Below are positions 18,183-26,848 of a stretch of DNA of 45,052 nucleotides, piece by piece. Source of the stretch: Bacteroidota bacterium (lineage in GTDB: Bacteria; Bacteroidota; Bacteroidia; Bacteroidales; CAIXZF01); the NCBI GenBank assembly GCA_026391855.1, contig JAPLDE010000088.1, positions 1-45,052 of the forward strand. Direction: 5' to 3'. Every line of letters begins with the position of its first letter. Position 1 is the stretch's first letter. The notes beneath the pieces were generated by a model. It had not been told where the DNA came from. It ran no database searches and saw only the letters and a list, made by a program, of their open reading frames with translations. The translations under genes and the position numbers were made by a program.

Positions 18183-18605
18183 TTAGTTCTTTGATGCGCT
18201 GCCGAACTCCTTTTGTCCGAAAGCAGCAGGTTTTTCTTTATCATTATATTTCGAAGGACACTTCAGCAACAGGCTGCTTGCCTTGAAATGGTCCCCTTCC
18301 ATTTTACCAACAACAACCACTTGCTCCGACTTCTCAAAGTCCTGCGGTTTGTTGTTAAGATAGATCACTTTTCTATTAACTCCCTTATTATCAGTCATGT
18401 AAAAACTAAACTCATTGATATTCACCTTAGTGTCATAAACAATGGGTTGGGTTGTATCGAGCTTCCCGATAATGTGGTACTCCCTTCCGGGGTTTTTCAT
18501 GGCTTCTGAAAAATCAACATAAGTACTGCTGTTCGAAAACACACTGACGATCACTCCAAGAGCAATAGCTACAACAATAATGATCAGAATATGAGTACGC
18601 TTCAT
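18183..18605 (-). CDS. ccmE: Cytochrome c maturation haem chaperone CcmE, CxxxY type
   Basis: Carries haem in the periplasm from the CcmC complex to the CcmF/H ligase. The 140-residue protein has one N-terminal membrane anchor ('ILIIIVVAIALGVIVSVFS') and an OB-fold domain ('YVDFSEAMKNPGREYHIIGKL', 'GKMEGDHFKASSLLLKCPSKY'). The usual haem-binding HxxxY is here CPSKY (C116, Y120), the Cys variant described for Desulfovibrio and some archaea. Its start overlaps the stop of the small CcmD-like gene by four bases (ATGA). Confidence 0.88.
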   Translation of the reverse strand: MKRTHILIIIVVAIALGVIVSVFSNSSTYVDFSEAMKNPGREYHIIGKLDTTQPIVYDTKVNINEFSFYMTDNKGVNRKVIYLNNKPQDFEKSEQVVVVGKMEGDHFKASSLLLKCPSKYNDKEKPAAFGQKEFGSASKN

Positions 18606-18742
18606 CGGCTGCTCTTTTTTTGGTCCGTCTCCTTTTCAAAACGCCTTATTTTACGGTCGAGCATCACCAGGTAGGTGATCAATCCGGTAAAAATGACGAG
18701 CAATACCGCAATAACAACAAATAACTTTCCGGGATCTTCCAT
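18602..18742 (-). CDS. ccmD: CcmD-like small membrane protein
   Basis: A 46-residue protein: short N-terminus (MEDPGKLF), one membrane helix ('VVIAVLLVIFTGLITYLVML') and a basic, charged cytoplasmic tail ('DRKIRRFEKETDQKKSSR'). Size, topology and its place between ccmC and ccmE identify it as CcmD, which stabilises CcmE with the CcmABC complex. It starts 13 bases after ccmC and its stop overlaps the ccmE start (ATGA). The identification rests on context and topology, since CcmD has little sequence conservation. Confidence 0.75.
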   Translation of the reverse strand: MEDPGKLFVVIAVLLVIFTGLITYLVMLDRKIRRFEKETDQKKSSR

Positions 18743-18755
18743 TATACAATATTAA

Positions 18756-19430
18756 TTAATCCTCAAATGCCTGATCGCTCAGTTTTCTGATACGTATCCT
18801 GAGCTGGAGTATCCAACCCCCTAATATAATCCAGCCGATGATGGCCGGGTAAAAAACCAGTCTCATGGTATTATCCAGTTCTTTCACTGTCATCGTTTCG
18901 TCTTTCCCTTTCCCTGGATGCAGCGAACCTTCAGCCATCTTTGGCAGGATGAACAGGAAAATGACCAGGATAACAAAGGCAAAAATGTTATATACTGCCG
19001 AAACCTTGGCCCGTTTGTGTTCTTCATCCAGTGAATTACGTAACACCCTGTAAGCCAGGTACACCAGGATAGAAACTGCTGCTCCGTTCAACTGGGGGTC
19101 ATTCACCCAGGGTTTTCCCCAGGTGAAATTAGCCCAGATCATCCCGGTAACTATCCCCAATAATCCAAACAACAAGCCTACATGAGAGGCTTCATCGGCT
19201 ACCCTGTCGTTATCTTCTTTAAAACCAGACAAATAGCGGATGCTATATACCATGGAAACCCCAAAATAAAAGATCATACTAAACCACATGCATACGTGGA
19301 AAAACAGGTTTCTGATGCTTTGGTGAATGATAGGAAGGTCGGGAACCTGAATAAGGAATCCTGCTATAATGGTGTAAATGAGCAAGATAACCCCCAACCC
19401 CTTCCACCAGTGTCTTTTAAATGAGTCCAA
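18756..19430 (-). CDS. ccmC: Cytochrome c biogenesis protein CcmC
   Basis: Inner-membrane haem-handling protein that loads haem on CcmE. The 224-residue protein has about six helices, a conserved His in 'NLFFHVCMWFSM', 'DEASHVGLLFGLLGIVTGMI', and the periplasmic tryptophan-rich segment 'WANFTWGKPWVNDPQL', a divergent WWD motif as expected for a Bacteroidota CcmC. A C-terminal helix ('LVFYPAIIGWIILGGWILQL') and a basic tail follow. A -7 promoter box lies 34 bases upstream, so transcription can start here separately from ccmB. Confidence 0.88.
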   Translation of the reverse strand: MDSFKRHWWKGLGVILLIYTIIAGFLIQVPDLPIIHQSIRNLFFHVCMWFSMIFYFGVSMVYSIRYLSGFKEDNDRVADEASHVGLLFGLLGIVTGMIWANFTWGKPWVNDPQLNGAAVSILVYLAYRVLRNSLDEEHKRAKVSAVYNIFAFVILVIFLFILPKMAEGSLHPGKGKDETMTVKELDNTMRLVFYPAIIGWIILGGWILQLRIRIRKLSDQAFED

Positions 19431-19464
19431 ATTGTGTGATATTCAACTTTTTGTAAAAGGAGTG

Positions 19465-19472
19465 CAAAGATA
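19465..19472 (-). promoter_or_regulatory. -7 box TATCTTTG of ccmC
   Basis: A perfect TAnnTTTG match on the minus strand, 34 bases before the ccmC ATG, in the only gap over 70 bases of the ccm cluster. It suggests an internal promoter for ccmC-ccmD-ccmE and what follows. Confidence 0.6.
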
Positions 19473-19506
19473 CAAAATGTTTTCAGGATACAGCTTACTC
19501 TTTAGC

Positions 19507-20160
19507 TCACTCTCTCCATAAATACGGAAAGAGTAAATACGAAAGTACGATGATAATCAGGTTGATGCCCGTCATCGCAACGATCAACCCTCCAGTTCCC
19601 TGCCAGGATGCCTGCTGTATGGCTGTTTTTGAGATTTTAATCAATAGCAGCAACAAGGGAAGAATGATCGGAAAGCCCAGTATAGCCATCAGTGCGAAAT
19701 TATTGCTTGTCCGGGAAGCGATAGCAGAGATCATGGTGAACAAAGAGGCCAGTCCGATGCTGCCAATGAAAAAGCACAAGAAAAACAATACCTGGTTTTG
19801 TACGAAATTCCCCAGGAAAAGGGTGAAAATAATATAGAAAAGAATTGACAAAACACACATTAACAGTATGTTATATACAATTTTTGCCAGGATAATATCC
19901 TGTGGTCTGGCAACGGAGTAATAATAAACCTGACGCCCGGGGTTTTCCTGAACAAAGCTTTTTGAGATGGCATTAACAGCGGCAAACAACAGTACTACCC
20001 AAAAAAGGGCATTCCAGGTGTTGGGTTCCAGCAAGCCTTCAAAAGCCAGTGAACAAAGAAAGATAGTGGATATAATATACAGAAGTATGCCGTTGATGGC
20101 ATACTTCTGTTTCCATTCGAGGAGAATATCTTTCAGTATAAGATGACGGATGGCCTTCAA
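19507..20160 (-). CDS. ccmB: Haem exporter subunit CcmB
   Basis: Membrane subunit of the CcmAB(C) transporter that drives release of haem-loaded CcmE. The 217-residue protein has about six helices ('GILLYIISTIFLCSLAFEGL', 'ALFWVVLLFAAVNAISKSF', 'GGLIVAMTGINLIIIVLSYL') and the CcmB-typical soluble start 'LKDILLEWKQKYAINGILLY' with 'RQVYYYSVARPQDIILAKIV'. It begins one base after the stop of the FadL-like gene. The ATPase CcmA is not in the window. Confidence 0.87.
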   Translation of the reverse strand: MKAIRHLILKDILLEWKQKYAINGILLYIISTIFLCSLAFEGLLEPNTWNALFWVVLLFAAVNAISKSFVQENPGRQVYYYSVARPQDIILAKIVYNILLMCVLSILFYIIFTLFLGNFVQNQVLFFLCFFIGSIGLASLFTMISAIASRTSNNFALMAILGFPIILPLLLLLIKISKTAIQQASWQGTGGLIVAMTGINLIIIVLSYLLFPYLWRE

Positions 20161-20161
20161 C

Positions 20162-21625
20162 TTAGAACTTGAATCCCAGTGTCATAATGAAATTCTGAGT
20201 AACGGTTTTATTATTGGCGTATGCAGAAGGCACAAAATCAGCATAATACAGGTAATAATCCTGTTTCGACTGTGTATAGATGTAAGCAAAGTCGAGAAAA
20301 TATGATGCCTGTTTGATCCCGAAACCGGCAGTATAAGAGGTTCTCTTGGCGTCATTCAACCCTGATTTGAAAGGACTGTCGTATAAGGCATAACCAGCCC
20401 TGATATTGAATTCGTTAACTCTCCACTCGGTACCTACCCTCAGGTTGCCGGCAGTGGTGTACTTGTCAAGAATAGCCTGGTTCTGATCAAAAAATTCATC
20501 GCCGTTGCTTGACCTTAAACGGGCCTCAGAGTAATCAACAAACTCATAATCAGCACTTACCAATCCGAATTTTCCGATAATAAAGGCCAGGCTGCCGATC
20601 GCCCTCATAGGGGTATTCAGTTTATAGTCATAACTGCCGTCGGGTGATTTTTCGGTATAGGTATCTGCATTGTCGAAGGTGCTTTTTACCGTGGTGTTGT
20701 AATTGTCATGCATGTTGTAGAAATAAGTGGGTGTATGCACGGCAGCCCCTATCCTGATCCAGTCAATGGGTTTGAAGATCATTCCGAATTTGAAATTGAA
20801 TCCTGACCCGGTAGTTTCAAGATTCTGATGATAGGTAAACTCCCTGAAATTGTCGAAACCAATATCGGAGGCAAGGGCCAGTTCACTATATGTACTTTCT
20901 TCGTTATATTTCAGGAAAGGAAAACCGAGCGTAGCGCCGAAATAGAGCTTATCATCGTAATTGGCACCCATGGAAACCACCCATTCATTCATTGAACCGG
21001 AGGTATTCACCGATTTCCTCTGCATTAAACCGCCACCGGGAACCATGGCTTTGTATTTGGTTGGCTGACCGGCAATGGTATCCAGTACCCAGGTCTTGAA
21101 TCCCAGATCGACATCGTAGGCATTCAGGTTATCAATATTATTGCCGTCTGCATAGGTAACCCAGGTGTCAAGCAACGAACTGCTGAAGTTCTGTCCTTCA
21201 AGGGTGATACGGTTGTTAAAATTATTGTTGCGGTTAATTCCGAAACCGAATTGTATGTTCTTCCATCCGGTACTGTTAAGCTGTGTACCTGTCGGAAAAG
21301 AAAGCACCAGGCCAACATTGCCCAGGTTAAAATTATATCTTGAATCATCATAGGTCTTTCCCATGTAAGAAGAGGAAGTTTTTCCGACAAACATGGAGGG
21401 GGAAAAGGTAAATTCGGAGGTTTTATAGAGTCCGATCCCGGCAGGATTTGTGCTCAGGGTTGAGAAATCGGCTCCCAGTGCGCCAAAGGCACCTCCAACA
21501 CCCATGCTTCTGGCGGTACTGCCGAAATTCAGGAAGGAATAACGGAGGGCATCATCTTCGTTCTGAGAAAAGAGGGAGAAGGACGCCAGGATTAACGCGG
21601 AAAATATAATTACTAGCTTTTTCAT
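20162..21625 (-). CDS. FadL/OMPP1-like outer-membrane beta-barrel protein
   Basis: A 487-residue outer-membrane protein with signal peptide (MKKLVIIFSALILASFSLFS, cleavage after 'SQ') and the family-typical N-terminus 'GSTARSMGVGGAFGALGADF' plus 'LSTNPAGIGLY', which in FadL/TodX proteins forms the hatch. Alternating amphipathic strands and the terminal 'NFIMTLGFKF' (aromatic C-terminus) complete the barrel. It probably admits a hydrophobic small molecule. It lies one base upstream of ccmB; this link is positional and a role in haem delivery is not implied by the family. Confidence 0.85.
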   Translation of the reverse strand: MKKLVIIFSALILASFSLFSQNEDDALRYSFLNFGSTARSMGVGGAFGALGADFSTLSTNPAGIGLYKTSEFTFSPSMFVGKTSSSYMGKTYDDSRYNFNLGNVGLVLSFPTGTQLNSTGWKNIQFGFGINRNNNFNNRITLEGQNFSSSLLDTWVTYADGNNIDNLNAYDVDLGFKTWVLDTIAGQPTKYKAMVPGGGLMQRKSVNTSGSMNEWVVSMGANYDDKLYFGATLGFPFLKYNEESTYSELALASDIGFDNFREFTYHQNLETTGSGFNFKFGMIFKPIDWIRIGAAVHTPTYFYNMHDNYNTTVKSTFDNADTYTEKSPDGSYDYKLNTPMRAIGSLAFIIGKFGLVSADYEFVDYSEARLRSSNGDEFFDQNQAILDKYTTAGNLRVGTEWRVNEFNIRAGYALYDSPFKSGLNDAKRTSYTAGFGIKQASYFLDFAYIYTQSKQDYYLYYADFVPSAYANNKTVTQNFIMTLGFKF

Positions 21626-21661
21626 GATCGTTAGTGTTAACTGTAGTTAGTGAGTGAATGA

Positions 21662-23440
21662 TTAGCGTCTGCCTCTGCCTGAACCCGAAGAAGAACCTGA
21701 GGAAGAGCCTGATGACCTTGATCCGGAGGAAGTCCCTGAAGATGAATTTCCGCTGCTGGAGGGAGTATAGGTGCTCCTGCTGCTGGGTTCTGACCGTGGA
21801 GCCGGAGCGCTTTGGTAATCACGTGATTCCTGTCTGCGTTCAGGGGTAACTTCCCTGCTTTGTCTTTTTTCAGGGGCTGAATAGTTTCTGTTTTGCTGAT
21901 CAGTCCTTACGTTCCCGGGACTTGCCTGTTCCCTGACCGGAGCCTGGGCCGGCATGGTTTCTGTCTTCGGGCTTACATATTCCTGACTCGACTTGGGTTT
22001 GGTATAGTTCGGCGAATAATAGGTTTTAGGCTTACTGTACCTTTCCTGGGCAGGGGCCTGGTATTCCTTCCGGGGTGATGACTGATTGCTCAACCTGTTG
22101 TTGTCTTTCCTTGGAGACTGGTTTGTATTCTGTTGGGTTGGGGTTTCATTCTTCGGAGCATAATACCTTACGGGTCCCTGGTTATTCTGTGGTACAGCTT
22201 TTTCAACCCTTGGCTGAACATTCACGGACCTGTTATTCTTGGGATTACCCTGTGGAACCGTTGTATTCCTCGGGTTCGAAGTGGAAGGGGCAACGTTGGT
22301 CTCTGTCTTTACCGGCTCCTGTTTGGTTGGAGTCTGATACCGGGTAGTTGTATTGGATGGTGCTACATTGGTTTCGGTTTTCACCGGTTCCTGCCTGGTA
22401 TTGACACCTTTTCCGGTTGAAGTGCCCGGTGCACCTGGTTGTGAGGATTCAACACCAGGTTGGTTGGCCCTGGTGGAGGGTGTGTAACGGCTCACTTTGT
22501 CGTCTGAAGAAACATTGGTTTGTGCAGGATGGCTGATCACCGAGGGGGACATCCGGGTATCATTTTTACCAGGGCCGGTTTCCGTATTACGGACAGGTTG
22601 CATGGCAATGGCCTTTTCATATCTTTCACCCAGTGTGGAATGCAGTCCTTTGCCTCCGGGTCCTGAAGTACTTGTTCTCGGGTTCCTGGGTGTATAGTCC
22701 GTGTTGGGATCGTGGCTGTTATAATAATTATCATAGCTGCCTGGCCAGTAACCGCCCCCGTAATAACCGTAGTTATAGCCGTAATAACCGCCATAACCCC
22801 AGTAATACGGATAACCAAATCCCCATCCATAGCTCATACCCCAGCCTGGTCCCGACCAGTACCATGGGTCGCAAAAGTTATAGTACATCGACCATGATGG
22901 CCATAACCAGTTATAACCCAGGTAGATGCTTAATCCCCAATTCACCGGGTTATAATCATACCAATACATATTGGTATAATAATCATCCCAGTAATTGTTA
23001 AAATAGTACGGTTGGTGAAACCTCCTGATGCGGGAGGAATAATAATAATCATAATTATCATCCGGGTTATACCCGTCGTAATAGTTGTTTGTTACATAGG
23101 TATTTCCGTCGGGACTGGTGTAAGTCTCACTGTTTGAGTAAGATCCCTGTTGATCCTGGGGAACATACCGGTTACCGGAATAATCCTGATTAGAGGAATT
23201 ATTCTCCTGGGGTTGTTCGGTTTGATGATTGGTTTCTGCGGGTGTGTAGGTTTGGGTTGTAGTCGGCTGGCTTACCGACGGCCGGGCAGGTGTTGGTGTT
23301 TGGGTAACGGTTGTGGGGGTTTGTTGGCGGTCCCTCGGCGAGTAATAAACATCGTCGTATGGCACCGATGCCTGGTAGGAAGCGGAGCAGGCAGTCAAGA
23401 AGAGCGCTGCAGTTCCTAGGATTGTTACTAAAGTTTTCAT
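21662..23440 (-). CDS. Low-complexity secreted lipoprotein, Tyr/Trp/Gly-rich centre and Pro/Gln/Ser-rich tail
   Basis: A 592-residue protein with a lipoprotein signal ([20 protein letters not shown], Cys18). After a Thr/Gln/Pro-rich region comes a strongly aromatic segment (about residues 110-250) full of Tyr, Trp, Gly and Asn ('[19 protein letters not shown]', '[18 protein letters not shown]'). The rest is disordered and rich in Thr, Pro, Gln and Asn, with two near-identical '[13 protein letters not shown]' repeats, and ends in a Ser/Gly run closing with GRGRR. A canonical Shine-Dalgarno (AAGGAGGA, 7 bases before the ATG) supports the start. No enzyme domain is seen; it may be an envelope structural or adhesive protein. 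It faces proS head to head. Confidence 0.75.
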   Translation of the reverse strand: MKTLVTILGTAALFLTACSASYQASVPYDDVYYSPRDRQQTPTTVTQTPTPARPSVSQPTTTQTYTPAETNHQTEQPQENNSSNQDYSGNRYVPQDQQGSYSNSETYTSPDGNTYVTNNYYDGYNPDDNYDYYYSSRIRRFHQPYYFNNYWDDYYTNMYWYDYNPVNWGLSIYLGYNWLWPSWSMYYNFCDPWYWSGPGWGMSYGWGFGYPYYWGYGGYYGYNYGYYGGGYWPGSYDNYYNSHDPNTDYTPRNPRTSTSGPGGKGLHSTLGERYEKAIAMQPVRNTETGPGKNDTRMSPSVISHPAQTNVSSDDKVSRYTPSTRANQPGVESSQPGAPGTSTGKGVNTRQEPVKTETNVAPSNTTTRYQTPTKQEPVKTETNVAPSTSNPRNTTVPQGNPKNNRSVNVQPRVEKAVPQNNQGPVRYYAPKNETPTQQNTNQSPRKDNNRLSNQSSPRKEYQAPAQERYSKPKTYYSPNYTKPKSSQEYVSPKTETMPAQAPVREQASPGNVRTDQQNRNYSAPEKRQSREVTPERRQESRDYQSAPAPRSEPSSRSTYTPSSSGNSSSGTSSGSRSSGSSSGSSSGSGRGRR

Positions 23441-23480
23441 GACTTGGTCCTCCTTATATGATTGGTACGGTGCCTTTTGT

Positions 23481-23488
23481 TACTTTTG
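23481..23488 (+). promoter_or_regulatory. -7 box TACTTTTG of proS
   Basis: A perfect TAnnTTTG match 43 bases before the proS ATG. It lies inside the longer open frame that begins at 23439, showing that the upstream codons are not translated. Confidence 0.6.
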
Positions 23489-23531
23489 CACCGTATTAAC
23501 TGAAAAAGCAAATATTATACCACAAACTAAT

Positions 23532-25007
23532 ATGGCTAAAAATTTTTCAACCAGGGAAGAAAATTACTCGCAATGGTATAACGACCTGGTTATCAAGGCT
23601 GATTTGGCAGAAAATTCTGCCGTCAGGGGATGCATGGTGATAAAACCTTATGGATATGCCATTTGGGAAAAAATGCAGGCCGTCCTCGACTCCATGTTTA
23701 AGGAAACCGGCCACGTAAACGCCTACTTCCCAATATTCATACCAAAGTCATTTTTCAGCAAGGAAGCCAGCCATGTAGAAGGTTTTGCCAAGGAATGTGC
23801 TGTCGTGACGCATTACCGGCTGAAAAACTCCCCTGATGGAAAGGGAGTGGTCGTTGATGAAGATGCGAAACTTGAAGAGGAGTATATTGTAAGGCCGACC
23901 TCTGAGACCATCATCTGGGATACTTACCGTAACTGGATCCAATCCTACCGCGATTTACCCTTACTGATAAACCAGTGGGCCAATGTGGTCAGGTGGGAAA
24001 TGCGGACCAGGCTCTTTCTGCGTACGACCGAATTCCTCTGGCAGGAAGGGCACACCGCCCATGCCACCATGGAAGAAGCGGTAAAGGAAACCGAGCAGAT
24101 GCTGGAGATATATGCCGAATTTGCCGAGAAATGGATGGCTGTACCGGTTTTAAAAGGGGTTAAGTCGCCCAACGAAAGGTTTGCCGGAGCAGTGGAAACC
24201 TATTGTATCGAAGCCTTGATGCAGGACGGGAAAGCGCTTCAGGCCGGGACTTCCCACTTCCTGGGACAGAATTTCGCCAAGGCCTTTGATGTTAAGTTTT
24301 TAAGTAAGGAGAATAAACTCGATTATGTCTGGGCAACTTCCTGGGGTGTTTCAACCCGGCTGATGGGCTGCCTGGTTATGTGCCATTCAGACGATAACGG
24401 GCTCGTTCTTCCTCCAAAACTTGCTCCTTTTCAAGTGGTTATTGTTCCGATCTATAAAAAACCGGAAGAATTTGAAGCCATCAAAGAAAAGGTGATCCCT
24501 CTGAAAAAAGCACTGGAAATGAAAGGAATACGCGTAAAATTTGATATACGCGACACCTATACCCCGGGGTTTAAATTTGCCGAGCATGAGTTCAGGGGAG
24601 TCCCGCTCAGGCTGGCTATCGGACCCAGGGATCTTTTAAATGGTACAGTGGAAGTAGCCAGGAGAGATACAATGGAAAAGGAAACCTACCAGATGACAGA
24701 TATTGAGAACAAAGTCAGTCACTTACTGGAGAATATCCAGGAAAACCTCTTCAACAAAGCCCTTACTTTCCGCGATAACAATACCCATTATGTGGATTCC
24801 TACGAGGAGTTCAAAAAGGTGCTGGACGAAAAAGGCGGCTTTATTTACGCCCATTGGGACGGAACAGCCGAAACCGAACAGAAGATCAAAGATGAAACAA
24901 AAGCCACCATACGCCTTATTCCTCTACAAAAAAAATCTGAGCCGGGTAAATGCATGTATTCCGGGAAACCGTCGGAAGGAAGGGTGCTTTTTGCGAGAGC
25001 ATACTAA
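23532..25007 (+). CDS. proS: Prolyl-tRNA synthetase, short archaeal/eukaryal type
   Basis: Charges tRNA-Pro with proline. The 491-residue protein is the short form without the ~180-residue editing insertion of typical bacterial ProRS. Class II motifs are visible: '[20 protein letters not shown]' (motif 1 region), '[20 protein letters not shown]' followed by 'EGHTAHAT' (motif 2), and '[20 protein letters not shown]' (motif 3). The anticodon-binding domain starts near '[20 protein letters not shown]', and the C-terminal zinc-like domain ends '...RVLFARAY'. The ATG giving [12 protein letters not shown] is used because the promoter lies within the upstream extension. Confidence 0.95.
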   Translation: MAKNFSTREENYSQWYNDLVIKADLAENSAVRGCMVIKPYGYAIWEKMQAVLDSMFKETGHVNAYFPIFIPKSFFSKEASHVEGFAKECAVVTHYRLKNSPDGKGVVVDEDAKLEEEYIVRPTSETIIWDTYRNWIQSYRDLPLLINQWANVVRWEMRTRLFLRTTEFLWQEGHTAHATMEEAVKETEQMLEIYAEFAEKWMAVPVLKGVKSPNERFAGAVETYCIEALMQDGKALQAGTSHFLGQNFAKAFDVKFLSKENKLDYVWATSWGVSTRLMGCLVMCHSDDNGLVLPPKLAPFQVVIVPIYKKPEEFEAIKEKVIPLKKALEMKGIRVKFDIRDTYTPGFKFAEHEFRGVPLRLAIGPRDLLNGTVEVARRDTMEKETYQMTDIENKVSHLLENIQENLFNKALTFRDNNTHYVDSYEEFKKVLDEKGGFIYAHWDGTAETEQKIKDETKATIRLIPLQKKSEPGKCMYSGKPSEGRVLFARAY

Positions 25008-25023
25008 TTAAAACAGTTTTCCA

Positions 25024-25050
25024 GTGTACCGGTGTACCAGTATACCGGTG
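25024..25050. repeat. Octamer tandem repeat (GTGTACCG-like, three units)
   Basis: GTGTACCG, GTGTACCA and GTATACCG follow each other at 24-31, 32-39 and 40-47 of this kilobase, then GTG. It lies 17 bases after proS. Two other gaps in the window also carry repeats of 8-bp period. Confidence 0.7.
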
Positions 25051-25082
25051 AAATAATGTAGATTGGCTGACAGGTAACTCAG

Positions 25083-25238
25083 GCCCTGAAAAGGCTGAAT
25101 TGGATGACCGCGAATGCAACATGTGGCTGGAAATTCCCTGATGATCTATTGCCCTGAAAGGGCAACATTTGAATAACCGCGGGTGAAACCCGTGGCCGGG
25201 AAAGCACCTTATACTCCACAGCCCTGAAAGGGCTGAAG
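25083..25238. repeat. Dispersed-type repeat with GCCCTGAAAGGGC units
   Basis: Three copies of GCCCTGAAA(A/G)GGC begin at 25083, 25151 and 25221, spaced 68 and 70 bases. After copies 1 and 2 there is a second conserved block, 'GACCGCGAATGCAACATGTGG' in degenerate form and 'AACCGCGGGTGAAACCCGTG' in good form; the third copy is a half unit. GCCCTGAAAGGGC is itself an imperfect palindrome. Elements of this appearance are, from memory, common in intergenic regions of Bacteroidota; I cannot check copy number here. Confidence 0.65.
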
Positions 25239-25659
25239 ATATGCAACCTTGTGATAATCAGTTTATTTCAAGTAAGAGTAATAGCCTGATTTTCCAGCAG
25301 TCTGCATTTCATGTGTCAATAATTTTGATTATAATGGTCACATGGAACACCCATGAAGTTATTATCATCGCTCTTGGTGAGTGCAAACTCATAGGAATTT
25401 TATCCGATTTTTCTTTATTTTTGGTTTGTGTTTCAACTCCGGGCCGAATGTAAACGAAGGAACCCCTGAAAAATGGCAATAGCCGGGTGGTATCCGGTAA
25501 AGTGTTTTCCGTCTCCAGTGGTACTGCAAATCCAAATATTGCGAATCCTAATGAGCTTTACTTCAGTGCGAACTCAAGTAAGTTAATTTGGAATGAAGAC
25601 AAAAGGTACTAAAATTGACAAATGCATTAAATTCTATCATATAAACAAACATAAACATT
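25239..25659. other. Gene-poor stretch with possible coding remnants
   Basis: After the repeat units no convincing gene is seen up to 25659. A 70-codon open frame at 25241-25453 has no recognisable product and looks like chance. Two adjoining short frames near 25379-25612 read as protein (see the separate entry). No tRNA or terminator is recognised. Confidence 0.5.
25379..25612 (+). pseudogene. Possible decayed gene in two frames
   Basis: One frame from a GTG at 25379 runs to a TAG at 25477-25479 and includes 'FFFIFGLCFNSGPNVNEGTP', resembling the start of a small lipoprotein. The next frame, open from 25454, runs to a TAA at 25610-25612 and includes 'NGNSRVVSGKVFSVSSG' and 'NELYFSANSSKLIWNEDKRY'. 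Together they look like one small secreted protein broken by a frameshift, but no family is recognised and both parts are short. Confidence 0.3.
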
Positions 25660-25950
25660 ATGGCACATTATCTCTACTTAATCGGATGTCTTATCGCAGG
25701 TATTTTATTTTTAACTGCCATGTTTACAAAAAGAAAAAGCAGAAACTTTAGAGTTCTATTATTCATTCTTGGTGATGCCGTCATAATAGGTTCGGAACTT
25801 TATCACCGTTCCGAATATTATAAATTGCAAAGCATCAATGACTTTGGAAGTCCTCCTGTGAGTAATAGTCTTGTTATTGATATTGTTTTATTGATTCTAG
25901 TCAATGTCGCAGTATTTAAAATAATTTATGGAAAGATGAAAAACGCATAA
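25660..25950 (+). CDS. Small membrane protein of unknown function
   Basis: A 96-residue protein with three predicted membrane helices: 'LIGCLIAGILFLTAMF', 'VLLFILGDAVIIGSELYH' and 'LVIDIVLLILVNVAVFKIIY', separated by a basic loop (KRKSRNF) and a polar loop. Base composition is more A/T-rich than that of the neighbouring enzymes. The near-consensus TAAAATTG at 25610-25617 could be its -7 box (one mismatch). No domain is recognised. It follows the repeat-rich gap and may be part of a recently acquired or fast-changing stretch. Confidence 0.55.
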   Translation: MAHYLYLIGCLIAGILFLTAMFTKRKSRNFRVLLFILGDAVIIGSELYHRSEYYKLQSINDFGSPPVSNSLVIDIVLLILVNVAVFKIIYGKMKNA

Positions 25951-25996
25951 CAGTTTTTCAATATTAATATCGTATTGATTATCAGATTGTTAAAAC

Positions 25997-26710
25997 ATGC
26001 GGAATTCGTTTATTAAATATTTCTTTCTTTTAATCCTATTCCCTTTCTTTTACCTCGTACCTGCTTTTGCACAGCAGGAAATCCTCCCGGTTAAAAACGA
26101 GTTGTCCCTGAATATCCCCCGCCTGTTGTTTTACCGGTCGGTTGAGTTGATGTACAGCCGTCAGATCAAATCAAATCAATTGTTGAGAATTGAAGCTGTT
26201 TTCTGTCCGGCAAAAAGCAAGGGGACAGTGATTGAAAGACATCCTCTGCTTGCTTCGGTGGCTAACTTCAGAAAAGTGAGTGATATATACGGACTTACCC
26301 TTGGTTATGAAAACAGATATGGCAAGGGTCTGCACTACTATTACTCCGGTGACATTTTCTATGAACACTGGTCGTACAACAAAACCCTGTATGACAATGG
26401 TTCCGGTATGACGATGGACCAAATCAAAAAGCTTCAGTCAGAAACAAGAGACATTTACGGTATCCGCATATTGATCGGATATAAAGCGCTTTTTCCCCGT
26501 TATCCATCCCGGCATAAGTTGCTCCTGGATTTCTATTTCGGGGAATCTCTGGCTGAAAACTATGTCAGACAGCAAGTCTACGGTATTCAGGAGTCAAATG
26601 ATCCCTGGGATTACTACGATCCTCCCCTGATTTACAAAGAAAGGAAACCGCGAATCCAATTTCACCTCGGTTTGCGGCTCGGATTTGGCTGGAGCGCGAA
26701 AAAATCTTAA
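25997..26710 (+). CDS. Secreted protein of unknown function, probable small outer-membrane barrel
   Basis: A 237-residue protein with a clear signal peptide (hydrophobic 'FFLLILFPFFYLVPAFAQ', cleavage after AFAQ). The mature part alternates hydrophobic and polar residues with many aromatics ('VELMYSRQIKSNQLLRIEA', 'LTLGYENRYGKGLHYYYSG') and ends in 'RIQFHLGLRLGFGW', which suggests an eight-stranded outer-membrane beta-barrel of the kind annotated as DUF3575-like. That is an inference from pattern only. It starts 46 bases after the small membrane protein. Confidence 0.65.
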   Translation: MRNSFIKYFFLLILFPFFYLVPAFAQQEILPVKNELSLNIPRLLFYRSVELMYSRQIKSNQLLRIEAVFCPAKSKGTVIERHPLLASVANFRKVSDIYGLTLGYENRYGKGLHYYYSGDIFYEHWSYNKTLYDNGSGMTMDQIKKLQSETRDIYGIRILIGYKALFPRYPSRHKLLLDFYFGESLAENYVRQQVYGIQESNDPWDYYDPPLIYKERKPRIQFHLGLRLGFGWSAKKS

Positions 26711-26757
26711 TAATGCTTTTTATCTTCCTGATAATCAAATTATTAGGACCATTCATT

Positions 26758-26789
26758 CCCAAATTTCCAAATTTCCAAATTTCCAAATC
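26758..26789. repeat. Octamer tandem repeat (AAATTTCC, three units)
   Basis: AAATTTCC is repeated exactly three times at 26761-26784, flanked by partial copies on both sides. It lies in the gap before mazG, about 36 bases upstream of that gene's promoter box. Confidence 0.75.
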
Positions 26790-26824
26790 TTCAGCTTTAA
26801 CAAACCAAGCCCGGCTCAAATTGT

Positions 26825-26832
26825 TACTTTTG
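26825..26832 (+). promoter_or_regulatory. -7 box TACTTTTG of mazG
   Basis: A perfect TAnnTTTG match, 16 bases before the mazG ATG. Confidence 0.6.
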
Positions 26833-26848
26833 CACAAAACTACTTTAA

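Noticed and set aside
25241..25453. 70-codon plus-strand open frame in the gap after proS
   Set aside because: It begins inside or next to the repeat element, has no recognisable product, and conflicts with the more protein-like frames beside it.
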